Source of the DNA: Carnegiea gigantea | Lineage: Eukaryota; Streptophyta; Magnoliopsida; Caryophyllales; Cactaceae | Direction: 5' to 3' | Assembly (NCBI GenBank): GCA_029747015.1 | Contig: JAKOGI010002230.1 | Span: forward strand, 1 to 64,000 | Length of the DNA: 64,000 nt | Shown: piece by piece, positions 11,201 to 22,888 of the stretch | Position numbering within the stretch: the stretch's first letter is position 1 | Layout: every line of letters starts with the position of its first letter | Notes under the pieces: generated by a model | Database searches by the model: none | The model's input: only the letters and a program-made list of their open reading frames with translations | Told to the model about the DNA's origin: nothing | Program-made: the position numbers and the translations under genes

Positions 11201-12667
11201 ACTTAGAAGCATGTTTGGTTATTAAGCAACAATAAGTGATCTTTGAATTGTTGGACATGAGTTACTATAATACACTTAACAATTAAACACAACTAATCAC
11301 ACAATGTAAAGCAAAACCACAAATTAGAAAGAGCTTAAATGAGATTGTTGTAGTGTGGTCCAAACCATTGGCTAAAATATTAATTACGCCTAGACATTGT
11401 GCAACACTGCTCATCGGTGCTTGCACTCCAAGCTACATGGCACTGGCTATCGTTGTGCACTCAAAAGAGAATTGAGTAGAGAAATGAACAATCAAAAACT
11501 CAAGATTTTTCTAAAATAGTACTTAATAAAGAGAAAGGCAATGTCTCTTTTGTGTGTTCTATAAAACTGGAAAAAATTAGAATTTATACAAGAGGATTTG
11601 AATAAGGAAGCAACAAAATGACTAAAATTAGGGCTAAAAGTTTACAAAGTGAATGAACAAAGAAACAATAATAGAGTAAGCTTCGAAAGGCACGAAAATA
11701 TTGATCAAATCAGTTTAATACTTTTCGAAATTTTTTAAACTGATTTTATATAAAATATAATTTGCAACACCGCACCCTAGGCATTCGCCCGGCCCGCGTG
11801 CTTGTGTGTATCCTAACACATTTATAATTTAGGTCCAAACATTATTAAAGTGGTCTAGAAAAGTACATGTATAAAAAAATACTTTTTGTCTTTCTACTCT
11901 TCCCATATGGACAATAATTTTACTTTCTCCTTTCCACTTGCAAGCCTTCTAAACTCATAATTTCCAACAGTCTCTGCTTTCTCTCTTTTTTTCTTTTTTT
12001 TTCAGCTTTTATCTCTAGATCCATGTTCCCATTAATTGTGGCCAAAATCTTTTCAAGTGCACTATAACACACTAGCAACTCTAACAAAACCAAGCATCTG
12101 TGTTTTGCTTCCTTGCAGCAGGATGGGTTATTGCTGTTGTGTTAAGCTGATGAGCCATTTTTGTTTTCATGCCCTTATTTTCTAGTCCTTTCAATTCGAA
12201 GGTCTCGTTCATCCGGCCAAATATGACTGCCTTTGTGATGGTGAAGCTGGAAGTAAACAAAATTAGAAATTGACAATGTCGCCACTGTTCAAACTTGTCT
12301 TTTTGTTCTTCAATAAATGCATTGAAGAATTCCTTCTAATCATTTTGAACTTTTCTTTTGAACTGGATAGATTGTTGATCAACTATAATTTAATTATCTC
12401 TTTATGGGTGAACATTTGATTCATCTTTTATTCTACACCCACCTCATATTGTAAAATAATGCCCAATCCAAATGACCTCGTAATCAAATGGGACAATTGT
12501 ATTACTTGGATGTGAAGTGAGTGGGATGGATATAAACCAAATTCAGATTAACGTCAAGTTTATAAATTTAAGAGGAATTCTGGACCACATATGTTTTGCC
12601 AACTGGCTCACATATGTTGATCTTAGAATTGTTTCTCCATGGCCTTTGGATTTTTTGTAAAGTAAAA
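11201..12667. other. Intergenic, no gene recognised
   Basis: AT-rich spacer without a coding signal I can defend. A short GC-rich patch at about 11765-11805 (GCATTCGCCCGGCCCGCGTG) and a pyrimidine-rich stretch near 11960-12005 stand out but match nothing I recognise. The LTR of the minus-strand copia remnant would be expected in the first several hundred bases but could not be identified. Confidence 0.5.
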
Positions 12668-13026
12668 TGATAAATATTTTGCTATAAGATACTTAAGAAG
12701 TATCTTATTTTGACGTAAAATTATATTACAGTGTTCTAAACTTGGAAAAAAAAAAGAATGATCGAATAGCCGAAGCATGCTATAGCTCATAAATTGTGTG
12801 CAATTACATAATTATCTATAATTTACCATATTTATGAAATTCACATATCATATATTCTCGCATGGTTGATACAATTAGATGTGTCATTTGATACTCTGTC
12901 GGAGTAGTGGACAAATATTTAAGCTTGACAATTTATAACTGAGCGTAATCATTGAAAATTTGGTGATTTTAAATTATAAAACATGTTAATTTTTAAAGGT
13001 GTCTTACAGTAAGACATATATTATCA
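12668..13026. mobile_element. Candidate MITE with hairpin-bearing ends
   Basis: The left end holds the perfect hairpin AAGATACTT-AAG-AAGTATCTT (12686-12706) and the right end holds TGTCTTAC-TGTAAGACA-type symmetry (about 13000-13016). Both flanks carry TGATAA / TTATCA and are roughly complementary over about 45 bp. The length and AT-rich, ORF-free interior fit a MITE. I see no clean target duplication, so the exact ends and superfamily are unknown. Confidence 0.4.
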
Positions 13027-14418
13027 CTCGTAAAGGAAAACATGCCTCTAAATATATAGCCCACTAAAAACATGAGAGCAACATTTTAGAAGCAAACAAC
13101 TTGAAACCCTCTGAGACAAATGTATATTGCCCAGGTTTGAATGGCCTCCTACCACAGTGTGTGCTAATGAAGTTGTAGAAGTAAAGTTTACCCTTGCAAC
13201 CCTTCTACAAGTTCTTTCTCGTACTGTGGTCTCCCTTAGCGAGCACATCAATCGATGACAAAAATTGATATTGATCATACTAAGAAGATAAGTGATTTCG
13301 TGACAATTGTGAAGAGAGCCTCTATGCTTTTGTACGCCTGCCTTTCCACTCGGGAAAAGACTTAGGAAATGCATGGAAAGTATAATCAATGACTCTACGC
13401 AACTTAATAATTTGTTAGGTAGTGTTCTACTCCGGGCAATGACTTCTCGTTGAAAACAGAATTCTCCATCGCTGATATGCCCTGTATTCTGGTTATGGTT
13501 TTTTATTCAGGAACAAGAAAAGAAGACACTCAGGCAGAGATTGTACAAAGTGGAAAGAAGAGGCTAAGAGGTCAACCTTCCCCTGGCATTGTGGTCAACC
13601 TCTAGTACTGAAACTTGCAGCATCCGATTCTCAGGCAGCGATCCAAAACTGATGTTTCCTCTTCTGTCTGTTCAGTTGAGTTGTGACGGTTGCTCCAAAT
13701 CCTTAAGTCTGATTGTTTTAGTTACAGCTGTGATGAAGGTACATTTGAATTTTGGTGCAAGGTGGATGGTGATGGGCAGAATAGGGGAAGCTGCATCCAC
13801 ATTTGAACATGTTTTATTGTCAAGTTTAATGAGTGCATACAAATAATCTTCCTAGTTCTTAACAATTTGAAGGTGTTTTGGGGGGGGGGGTGAGGACCAA
13901 TTGTGATTAACTATAATTCAAGCATAATGTTACAGACAGACAACTGTGTACAATACCATTGCATCTAATACCATTGAGCCATTTAGAGCAGTCTCTTTGA
14001 TCACTAGGTATAAAGGGGGTAACGTTGTATCTAATATCTAACCGCGGGTGAGACACATATTGGAAGATGCTGGCGGCAGTTGTTGTTAACCATATTTCAA
14101 TCTTGATGACGCTATCCATCTAAGCAATGTCATGAAATTTCAACTGACTAATCTTCTCTTTCTTACGCAGAAGAGGTGGTTGGGAGACCAGAAGTACAGA
14201 AGCGATGACCGTTGCGCTGCGTATACGTATTGCCATAGCTGGATTTGAGATGATGTGTCTCAGAAAAATGCCTGTTCAATTATGTGATGGGGACATTATA
14301 CCGTCGGCAAATCAAAGCTTCAAAGACAAACGCAACTGTGCCATAAGCTTATGAAAACAGCCTAATCAACCGACTGGGGTTCATCTTCCTTTGTAATTCA
14401 GTTGTCAAAAGTATTACC
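13027..14418. other. Intergenic with exon-like patches, gene not recognised
   Basis: More mixed base composition than its surroundings. On the plus strand a pyrimidine tract and AG at about 13509 precede a frame reading EQEKKTLRQRLYKVERR, a basic, possibly coiled-coil stretch. Another pyrimidine-AG junction lies near 14170. These could be decayed exons or chance. The minus-strand frame 13048-13389 (113 codons) resembles nothing I know. A run of ten or more G lies near 13880. Confidence 0.3.
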
Positions 14419-15005
14419 TAGGGCCGGCAAAAAAATTCATACCCATCTAGAATCCACAGAATCCGACCTTGTAAGTATGGGTATGGGTGGTGAAATGAAA
14501 AAAAAAAATAAGTATGAGGCGGGTATTGCTAAAATGGGCATGGGTATGGGTATGGGTAAGGGTAAGGGTATGGATATAGGTCCAACTTGCCCCATGTAAA
14601 ACACAAGCCTGTTTTTTTAAAGTTCTAATTCGTTGCTTATGCTTGGATATTTTGCTATCTTCTTTGAATTGTATGGTATTCAAGACTTCAGTAAGACATT
14701 TTGTTAGAAACTATAATTATCAAGTGCTAATTTATTGCTTTGATTGGCAAACTTTTAGTTGTATTCGACGTGATATAATATGTTGTGAGAAATTTGATTT
14801 AATGTGACATATTGGCTATTTGATGTCGAATATGCGTACAAAATGAGTTTAATTTTTTTTCCCCGAACAAAGCACGTATATCTACTATGTCCAATAGATA
14901 TGTGTATGGGTATAATTTTATAACACTCGATGAATATAAATATGAATATAAGTATTGGTTTTGAAAATAAGCACAGATGAGGGTACCGGCCACATTGCCA
15001 CCCTA
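14419..15005. mobile_element. hAT-type MITE with 8-bp target duplication
   Basis: Starts TAGGGCCGGCAA and ends with the complement of TAGGGTGGCAATGTGGCCGG. Such TAGGG-GGCAA ends are typical of plant hAT MITEs. It is flanked by GTATTACC (14411-14418) and GTATTATC (15006-15013), an 8-bp duplication with one mismatch, also diagnostic of hAT. The interior contains a GGGTAT/GGGTAA hexamer array (about 14535-14580) and has no transposase. The frames at 14402-15036 on either strand are artefacts of the repeats. Confidence 0.85.
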
Positions 15006-15013
15006 GTATTATC

Positions 15014-15606
15014 TTGTGAAAGCAAATATTTAGCACAAGGCTCCCCTTTTGAATTTTCGCATGCTTAAAGTCAAAAGGTCGCCTAACAACCTGCAGAAAG
15101 GGGACAAAGTCTCGACTTCACGCTTATCATCATTTGTCTGTATTAGGCGATATGCAACTTGGATAATTCACCTTCGTGCAATATACTTTTTATCTTCACA
15201 AGGTAAAACAAATTGATTTAGAACTCCAAATAGAGTTAAACTTAAATCAAAATCAGTTAGAAATACGAAGATAGAGAACATTTATTTTAACATTTAAAAC
15301 TTAATTAGAATTACGACCCTATTCGGTTTTTTCAAGTTAGTGAGTCTTTTGCTGGTGCTAAGAAGGCCGGACAATAAGCGTTCCGTAGGACTCAATGGTC
15401 TGAGCCAAATAATCTGATACCTCCATATGTCAGAGAGGTAATGGTCACAATAAATTTAACTTAAAACTTTTGATAGTGTAATAAAATAACTTTGTAACTG
15501 AGCAAGTTTTTCTTTAAAAAAAAAAAAAAACAGTTGTTTATATTCGACTTAACCAAAATTGTTTGGATCTATAATTTCCTTCAAAGAACGGAAGTAAAAT
15601 ATGTTC
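15014..15606. other. Intergenic, nothing recognised
   Basis: AT-rich spacer between the hAT MITE and the copia element. No ORF, hairpin or repeat of note beyond an A-run near 15520. Confidence 0.5.
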
Positions 15607-15611
15607 CCAAA

Positions 15612-15986
15612 TGTTGACCTGCAAAGAATAATGGTCACCCAAACCCACACTAAATGCACCATAATCTCCTAATTGATTTAGCAGTTACGAGGTGATTAAT
15701 TCAGTATTAATTCACCAATTCAATTTCATGATTCTGTTGGAGCTTTATGTTACTATAAAATGGAGAGCAGATCAAGGAATGGAACAGACAACTCAGCAGC
15801 AAAAATATTCCCTAAATCTAATCAGCTCTCTGCCCTCTGCCTCACACAACCTAGCCGTCTTTGAGGTTCAGGCTTGGAGCATGAACTCCTTGGTGACTCT
15901 AGGAGCCACCTAACTCATGGGTAACAATCAACAGACAAGATTCAGGAAAAGCTTCCGAAATCAAGGTAAATTCCTAATTTCCAACA
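15612..15986 (+). repeat. 5' LTR of copia element A
   Basis: Begins TGTTGACC, ends TTTCCAACA and aligns with 22889-23257 over its whole length with scattered substitutions. ACTATAAAATGGAGAG near 15754 is a good TATA box. The frame at 15692-15913 lies inside the LTR and is not a gene. Confidence 0.9.
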
Positions 15987-15987
15987 G

Positions 15988-16000
15988 TGGTATTAGAGCG
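15988..16000 (+). other. tRNA-Met primer-binding site of copia element A
   Basis: TGGTATTAGAGCG, one base after the LTR, matches the initiator-Met PBS TGGTATCAGAGC with a C-to-T change. Confidence 0.85.
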
Positions 16001-16271
16001 ATGCCTATCTAACGTTAGCCCTGAAAATTCATGTTTGATAAATCTAGGTTTTGTTTATGCATCAAGAATGCTAATATGTGTGATAACATAACATGAATCT
16101 TAATTCATATGCTTGTGTTTATCTGTTATTATGTCATTTCAATATTATTCTATTATGTGTGACTAAAAAATATGCAAAACCGAGACTAATGCTAATCGTT
16201 TTGTATAATTATGCATGAATCCCTGATTATGCGTCATGTTGTCACACTTCAAAATGATTATCTGTTCAGAT

Positions 16272-16992
16272 AAAAAATTATTATGAAGACCCTTCATCGA
16301 GTCCACACTTCACCCCAAACAACTCACAAATTTGGAGCTAAAACCACAAATGAACAACTCCGTGGTTTAGATGTAGACTCAACCCTAACCTAGAGACTCT
16401 CAATTTAATCTTGACCCTTGACTATGAGATCTCCCTTCCCCTTGAAAACGACCATGTTATTTTTCACACCCACTGACCCGGGAAAAACAAAAGAGGCAAA
16501 AAAGACATACCTGTAACCCATCAATGCCACAGGAGGGGTGGCGCATGTTGGTCATGCGCCATCGACAAAGATGACCTTGGTCGTTTTCTTCCTCCTAAAC
16601 CCTCAATAACTGCCGATCTACTCATTCGCGGCCTCAAAACCACACAAAAAGACCAACTTAGCATGCTTGTACGTCACGTGCCACCACCAGAGTTGTGCAT
16701 TACGCGAATGGATGGTATCAGTCGACTAGTCGGTGGTCGATCTACTCGGTAGCATGGCCTTTTGATCGGATTAGATGTAGATGAAGTTGTGGGCTTCGTT
16801 TACGCGGCAGTGGGGTTTGCAGAGATCATCCTCTGGGTTGTTCTAGATGCAACACAGGATCAAGCATTGAAGGTCACACCAAATGATGGCCAAGACGGGT
16901 GGTGGCATGGTCTATGTATGGCAAAGCAGAGCCCGATGAGAGAACGAAAGCTCTCAAACAAATAGAGAGAGCCACTCGAGAGCTATGAGTGC

Positions 16993-17030
<38 letters not shown>

Positions 17031-17181
17031 CGGAGGGTTTGGCGATAGACAGGGAAACGCCTCAATTAAATGAACCTGTGGAGGCCGAGTAAAAGGGGTG
17101 GGGGGCTCTTGGGTTTTGATTAGGGTTTTACTAAAAGTTTTTTTTGGCTTTTCTTTTCCTTTTAAAAAATAATTATAAAGA
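16272..17181 (-). other. GC-rich segment in the copia leader resembling a captured plant 5' gene region
   Basis: The AT-rich leader is interrupted by about 0.87 kb of much higher GC. The segment is bracketed by an imperfect 18-bp direct repeat (16272-16289 and 17164-17181, three mismatches). On the minus strand it has the look of a plant 5' untranslated region: an AAACCCTAATC-like start, then a (CT)n tract (about 17029-16997), then ATGCCACCACC. A perfect hairpin with 9-bp arms, TGGCGCATG/CATGCGCCA, lies at 16539-16561. No coding frame of length or known similarity follows. The call of host capture is inference. Confidence 0.4.
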
Positions 17182-17459
17182 TTATTAGTCATGGCATGAC
17201 TTATGGTTTTTTTATATAAGTTCATATGATGTGAAGCATGTAATTAATTTGTTAGTTAAATTAAAAATTTTTGAATTAGTTTCAATTTAGAATGCATGAA
17301 CTTGTTATTAAAAACATTAATGTGTTTAACGTAAAAATGTCAATTACATGCTCATATAAATTCTTTTATATGACAACCTAAGGTTATAAAAAAAGAAAAG
17401 AAAATTTTCATGTCAAGTGATTGATGGTTAATCATTTGGATTGAAGTTATATAAATTAG

Positions 17460-17463
<4 letters not shown>

Positions 17464-17505
<42 letters not shown>
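17464..17505. repeat. (TA)n microsatellite
   Basis: Uninterrupted TA dinucleotides within the leader of copia element A. Confidence 0.95.
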
Positions 17506-17507
<2 letters not shown>

Positions 17508-17788
17508 TAGTTTTAATATATAGTAAATATGTAAATTAGTTTTTCATGGATGTAATAAATATCTATGTGATATTTAAATGAATGTTAATTTATTTGTGGG
17601 CCATATGAATGTGTTTCTTTATGGGAATATTATACTGAATTATTTAAATTTCTAGTTCATGATTGTACAAGTTGATTATGAGCTTAGGGAAAATTTTGAT
17701 CATATGACATGAATGAAGAAATTTTAATAATTTAATTGCTTAAAAAAATATGTGCCTTATGTCCATCTTGTAATGTATACCTGTAGAT

Positions 17789-18657
17789 ATGGCAACAAAT
17801 AATGCAATGATTAGTGAATCATCCACTAGTCAGAAGTAGGATGGCACCAGCTATGACATGTAAAAACAGAAGATTCAGTATCTTCTAAATAAAAGAGACT
17901 TGTTGGAACACTTGATGGTGGCCAAGTTTCCACCATCAGACAAGGACAAGGATGGCAAGCTCATTGATAGTACTACTGTGCATTATCAAGAAAGCTTGCA
18001 TAGCCTACCAAGACTGGTCTAAGAAAGATTGTAGGACATGTTATACTATGCTGTACTACATGCACGATGACTTGATTATAGAGTTTGAGGCATATCTCAC
18101 AGCTAAGGACGTGTGGGGCAAACCCAAAATCCATTTTTGATAGACAATTGAAACAAGGATTCATACCTTGCAATTAACATGGATGCAGTACAAAATGGGC
18201 TCCAGTTGTACCATGGTTGAGCATTTACAAATCATAAGTGCCATGATTCGTGATCTTAGGGCTGCTAGTAAGGGAATCTTTGAGGTGTAGCAAGTCCTTA
18301 ATGTGATTTGGGCTATCCCTGATGAACCTGAGCATTGGGGTAATGTGAAGCTGGTCTTAACTCATTATGATCATTTAAAGATCCTCACAGAAATCAAAAG
18401 CCACCTCGAAATGGAGGAAGAATGCCTAAGAATGTTCGGTACTCATAATGTGGCTCTTGTTGGTAAGGAAAATAGGCCCAAAGGTAAGAAGAATAATAGA
18501 GGTAGGCAAGTTAAAAAAGGTTCTCGCCCCCCTCATAAGGGTAGGCCGAAGGCTGTTATTACCAAGAAGCAAAAGGCTGAAGGCAATGGAGAGAAACATA
18601 TAGTGCATGTGAAGTGCTATAGTTGTGGAAAGAAAGACCATTATGCTCGGATTATCT
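17789..18657 (+). pseudogene. Copia element A gag (degenerate)
   Basis: An ATG at 17789 begins MATNNAMISESS. The copia gag opening follows (DGTSYDM, KQKIQYLLNKRDLLEHLMV), with TAG stops where tryptophan or glutamine codons would be expected. The downstream frame 18303-18659 has IWAIPDEPEHWGNVKLVL, HLEMEEECLRMFG, a lysine/arginine-rich tail and the zinc knuckle CYSCGKKDHYARII, in which the last cysteine is isoleucine. Gag would form the virus-like particle. Stops at about 17837 and 17861 and the lost knuckle residue show decay. Confidence 0.8.
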
Positions 18658-18739
18658 AGAGCCTTCGAAGGTACCTTTCTCTAATTATTCTTCTGAATTG
18701 AATGTTTCTTCATATACATTAGTTGCTAATTTTTTTCCT

Positions 18740-19159
18740 AACTGGATTGTAGATATGAGAGCAAGCAAACATGTAGTTTAGGATTGAGCTGACTTCATGG
18801 AGTTTCACAGCTACTCGATGGGTTCACAATCTGTTATGTTAGGAAACGGCAGTGAGGAAGATATTCTAGGCGTTAGAACATACCACCTCAAATTACGAGG
18901 AGGAAATCTGTTGCTTCTCTTCGATGCTGTCTACGCACCTGGAATGCGAGCTTGCCTTTTGTCTTTAGTTTCTTTGATGAAATATGGATTTTCTTTCAAT
19001 TCTTGCACTGATGATTTTGACATGTTGTATGATGGCAATGTGTTTGGCCGCGCTACTTTAAGAAACAATTTTCTTGTACTTGATTTGGATGATTGTTGTA
19101 ATAATTCTTCTTCTATCATTATTTCACATTTTGATTCCAATTTTGAATCAATGAAATGA
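18740..19159 (+). pseudogene. Copia element A protease and pre-integrase region (degenerate)
   Basis: The protease core should read WIxDSGAS. Here it reads NWIVDMRASKHV, so the serine and glycine of the catalytic triad are replaced and the enzyme would be dead. The open stretch 18797-19159 continues with LGNGSEEDILGVRTYHL and FDAVYAPGMRACLLSLVSL, the usual pattern of the copia protease/pre-integrase junction. Two stop codons lie between the active site and this frame. Confidence 0.8.
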
Positions 19160-19810
19160 TATGATAGACCTAGCCATATTGGCTCAGATAGAATGAGTAG
19201 GCTAGCTAGAGACGGTCTTTAAACCGACTCACTAAGGTTAAGTTACCTAGATGTGAGTTACGTCTAGCTACCAGGGCCACCACGAAGCCTTTGGTAAGGC
19301 TTTGAGGGCATCAAGCCCTTTAGAGCTCATTTGCGCTAATATTTGTGGGCCCATGAATGTGAAAGCACGTCACGGAACTTTCTATTTCCTCACTTTCATA
19401 GATAATTATTCAAGACATGGGTATATGTACCTGTTGTCACATCGCTACGAGGCAGTTTAAATAGTTTGTAACCGGGGTAGAGACCTACTTATAGCAAAGA
19501 ATTAAGACTCTTCGAACTGATTGTGGTCATGAGTACCTCTCACATATGTTCAAAGAGTTTTGTGAGGAAAAGGGTATACGAAGACAACTTACGATTCCTG
19601 ACATTCCATAATAAAATGGTGTTGCAAAGCGAAGGAAAGGAACATTGCTTGACGTGGTCAGGTTAATAATGACACATGCTAACCTCTTAATTAGTTCTGA
19701 GTTATGGCATGGTAAAAAGCCCTCCTTGAAAAATTTATGCCTATGGGGTTATACTAGTTATGTACACAACCCAACTCATAAACATAGGAACTTAGTCCAA
19801 GGGCCACCAA
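19160..19810 (+). pseudogene. Copia element A integrase (degenerate)
   Basis: Fragments in several frames follow the order of the copia integrase: RPSHIGSDRMSRLARDGL (zinc-binding part), FLTFIDNYSRHGYMYLL (first catalytic aspartate), LRTDCGHEYLSHMFKEFC (second aspartate) and then a C-terminal GYTSYVHNPTHKH. Stops and at least three frameshifts break the sequence. The enzyme would insert the cDNA into the host chromosome. Confidence 0.75.
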
Positions 19811-20334
19811 AATTTTGTTCATAATGTATCCTAAATATTATAAGGGATATGTTATGCTTGAAGAACACCCTAATAGTGGTATGAAGGAAATATATTCATG
19901 CAATGTTGAGTTTCCTGAGGATGATTTCCCAAGTGTTGGTGAAATAAAAAAGGACATAGCATTGTGTGAGTTACAGCAAGATAATCCAATACCTCCCAGT
20001 GAAGGAGAGAATTTGAACACTCTTCCATTATCTAGAAGAGATGATGAGATTTTGGTTATCCAAGAGAATCAACATAAGGATGAGGTTCATCCTCATTCTC
20101 CAATTTCTGAACACGAGGTTAATCCACTTGTTTAGGATCCCACTTCCCCTAGAGATAGTGGGAGTGATTCTTTACCCATTGAGGATCCTATACCTCCAAG
20201 AGATAATGGGAGGAATACCTCAACGGGTCAAACAAGCGAAGGTCCTAGAATCCGGAGAAGAAAGTATGGAAGAATTTCTCGACGATATTTTCAAATCAAA
20301 CAGGAGATATTCCTGTGCATTTCTTTGGAAATAG

Positions 20335-21120
20335 AAGAGCCTACCTCTTTTGAAAAGGCTATTGATTTACCAAACTACAAAGAGTGGATGGATGCCATGA
20401 TAGATTAAATGGATCTATTACGAGAAATAAGGTTTGAAAACTTATTGATCTTCCTCCTCGATGTAAATCGATTAGAAACATCTGAGTTTTCAAGATAAGA
20501 TATCGGACTAATAGATCGATTGATAAGTTTAAGGCCCGTTTAGCGGCAAAAGGGTTTACCCAAATTGAAGGGGCAGACTGCAAATAGATTTTTTTTTCCT
20601 TTTATGGTGAGAATTGTCTCTATTCGCCTACTTCTGACCTTGGTTGCCCATTCGAATTTAGAATTATTCTAAATGGATATAAAGACTGCTTTCCTTAATG
20701 AAAATCTTTAAGAAGAGATCTACATAGATCAACCTATTTTTTTTTATATTAAAAGGCCAAAAGGACAAAGTTTATCATTTTAGAAGATCCATTTATGGTC
20801 TCAAGCAGTCTTCTAGAGTGTGGTATTTCAGATTCCATACAGCCATTATTTCTTTTGGCTTAACCATGGTTTCTAAAGACCACAGCGTGTATGTCAAGAG
20901 AACTACAGAGGGGATTATATTCCTTACTTTGTATATTGACGACGTACTGTTGGGTGGAAATAATATGGAGATGATCAAAACCACTAAGTAGTGGTTATCC
21001 TCCATCTTTAAGATAAAGGGCATAGGTGAGGCTAGGTATGCCCTAGGTGTAGAAATAACTTAGAACCGTTCCAAGTAACTTCTTAGTTTAACTCAAGAAG
21101 TATACATTAATAAAATCTCC
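20335..21120 (+). pseudogene. Copia element A reverse transcriptase (degenerate)
   Basis: Recognisable blocks are KAIDLPNYKEWMDAM, KARLAAKGFTQIEGADC, MDIKTAFLNENL, SIYGLKQSSRVWYFRF and the catalytic YIDDV at 20932-20946. The following SIFKIKGIGEARYALGVEI and YINKISERFRM fit the C-terminal thumb of copia RT. TAG/TAA stops interrupt each block, and a T-run at 20738 breaks the frame. The catalytic YxDD is intact but no continuous product exists. Confidence 0.85.
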
Positions 21121-21132
21121 GAACGTTTTCGG

Positions 21133-21910
21133 ATGCATTATTCTAAGTCCGTGGACACTCCAATTGAAAATGGTCTAACCTTGAGTTTCAACCAATATTT
21201 TCAAACAGACAAAGAAAAGGATAGAATGGGCAATATTCCCTCTGTAAGTGCAGTAGAAAGCTTAATATATATCATGTTGTGTACACGGCCAGACATTTGC
21301 TCTGCGGTATTAGTTTGGCAAGTTGTAACCAAACTAACCTAGGTCCTGCACATTGGCAAGCTACCAAAAGAATCTTTCGCTACCTACGTGGTACAAGTGA
21401 CCTAGTCCTTTGCTACCAAGATAGAGACCTTAGGTTAAGAGAATACTCAGATGGTGATTGGGATGGTGATCTAGATAAGTCCATATCAACATCAGAATAT
21501 ATATTCATCATTCGCAAGGGAATCATATCTTAGTGGAGTAAGAAACAAGACTGGATAGCGTTTTCGACTATGCAAGTAGAGTATGTTATTTGTGGCCTTG
21601 CCACTCAAGAGGCAACATGGCTAAGGAGTTTTCTCCAGGATCTCAATTTCATTCCTAGAGTTGATGATCCTGTGAAAATGATGTACGATAATACTACTGT
21701 ACTACTGTCATCTAGTTTACTAAAGATTCAAAGTTTCACATGAAAACTAAGCACATCATGAGCATTATCCATTTGTTCGAACCACTATAAAAGAAAAAAA
21801 AGTTGACATTAAATATATACCTACAAGTAAGATCGTAACAAATCCTTTAACTAAGCCTATTTCTAGAAGCTCTTTTAAAGCTCATTTGATAAGCTTAGGT
21901 CTATATATAG
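21133..21910 (+). pseudogene. Copia element A RNase H and tail (degenerate)
   Basis: After KSVDTPIENGLTLS come ESLIYIMLCTRPDICSAV and RIFRYLRGTSDLVLCY. RNase H motifs follow: EYSDGDWDGDLDKSISTSEY, then VEYVICGLATQEATWLRSFL, then a DNTTV block. A final frame near 21800-21900 gives IVTNPLTKP, the typical copia end. Frameshifts near 21300 and 21720 and several stops are present. Confidence 0.8.
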
Positions 21911-22888
21911 AACTTAGTTTTTGGATGTATCTAAGCGTATGATGGACATGTTCTTCCTTGTATTAAGTATTTATGAAATAAAAATTGATGTTTCTTTTCA
22001 AATGTTCATAAATATGCCATTAGACTGTAAGGCATATTGGAATGTCACCAGGATTTTGGTTGGACTAGTTACACAAGCAATCACTCTGACACTTGAGTAG
22101 TGGACAAGATGAGACTAAATTACGTTAGGTGATAATAGTGATTACTCATGTTAGAAGTGTATGAATAAGAGTATAATTGCCTTAGTGAGTCTAAGATAAG
22201 ACTCCAGGGATTAGAATATGAAATAATTTTTCATATTGAAACCTTGTAGCCGAATTTTGAGTACCTAGGTTAACATTAGGTATGTTGATCTGATGACTTA
22301 GGTTGGTTTCTTAAGTAAAAGTCAAACTAATGATTCGCATGGCATAGAAAAGTGACATGCCCACCTTAGTAGGAGCTATTTGTGACACACTTTCATAATG
22401 TCGACCTATTTGATGAGTAATAAGCAAGCTCCCTTTCCTTGTTACTGTGTGACCTCATTGACAATACTCTTTGACTTGGAGTTATAATATAAAGTCAATG
22501 CATGATGTTGCTACATTAATATGTTTTCCAAGGGCCAAGATGTATACTGTCTAGTCGGACACATTAGAAAAGCAATTATGCCACGATGGATATTTTAATT
22601 GTCTAAGGAAGAATCATTTACCTATCATCATGTCAAGCCTGGACGATTGTATTCAGTATATAATTAATTGATATATCGATAGGCATAAAGGAATAGTGTA
22701 TGTCATTGGTGATGTTTAGAATAATTCGGGGCATTGATATTTTTTGACAGTGTTATGTCAGTTAGATGGTGACTTGATATAACACTGATGTTTTTGTTTT
22801 TGGTTGCACATTCCATTCCTAGTATGAAGCATAAGGAAATTCGTTGGCATAGAGATATGGGATTTGTAGTTTGTGTGACCAAGGAAGC
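21911..22888 (+). other. 3' non-coding region and polypurine tract of copia element A
   Basis: About 980 bp between the end of pol and the 3' LTR without coding signal. It ends in the purine-rich ACCAAGGAAGC (22878-22888), the expected plus-strand primer directly before the LTR. Confidence 0.7.

Noticed and set aside
13048..13389. 113-codon minus-strand ORF
   Set aside because: No recognisable domain, unusual composition, and no supporting signals; considered chance.
14402..14683. Glycine/methionine-rich plus ORF and threonine/histidine-rich minus ORF
   Set aside because: Both are translations of the GGGTAT array in the hAT MITE. The array was also considered as telomeric sequence, but the unit is not the plant TTTAGGG repeat.
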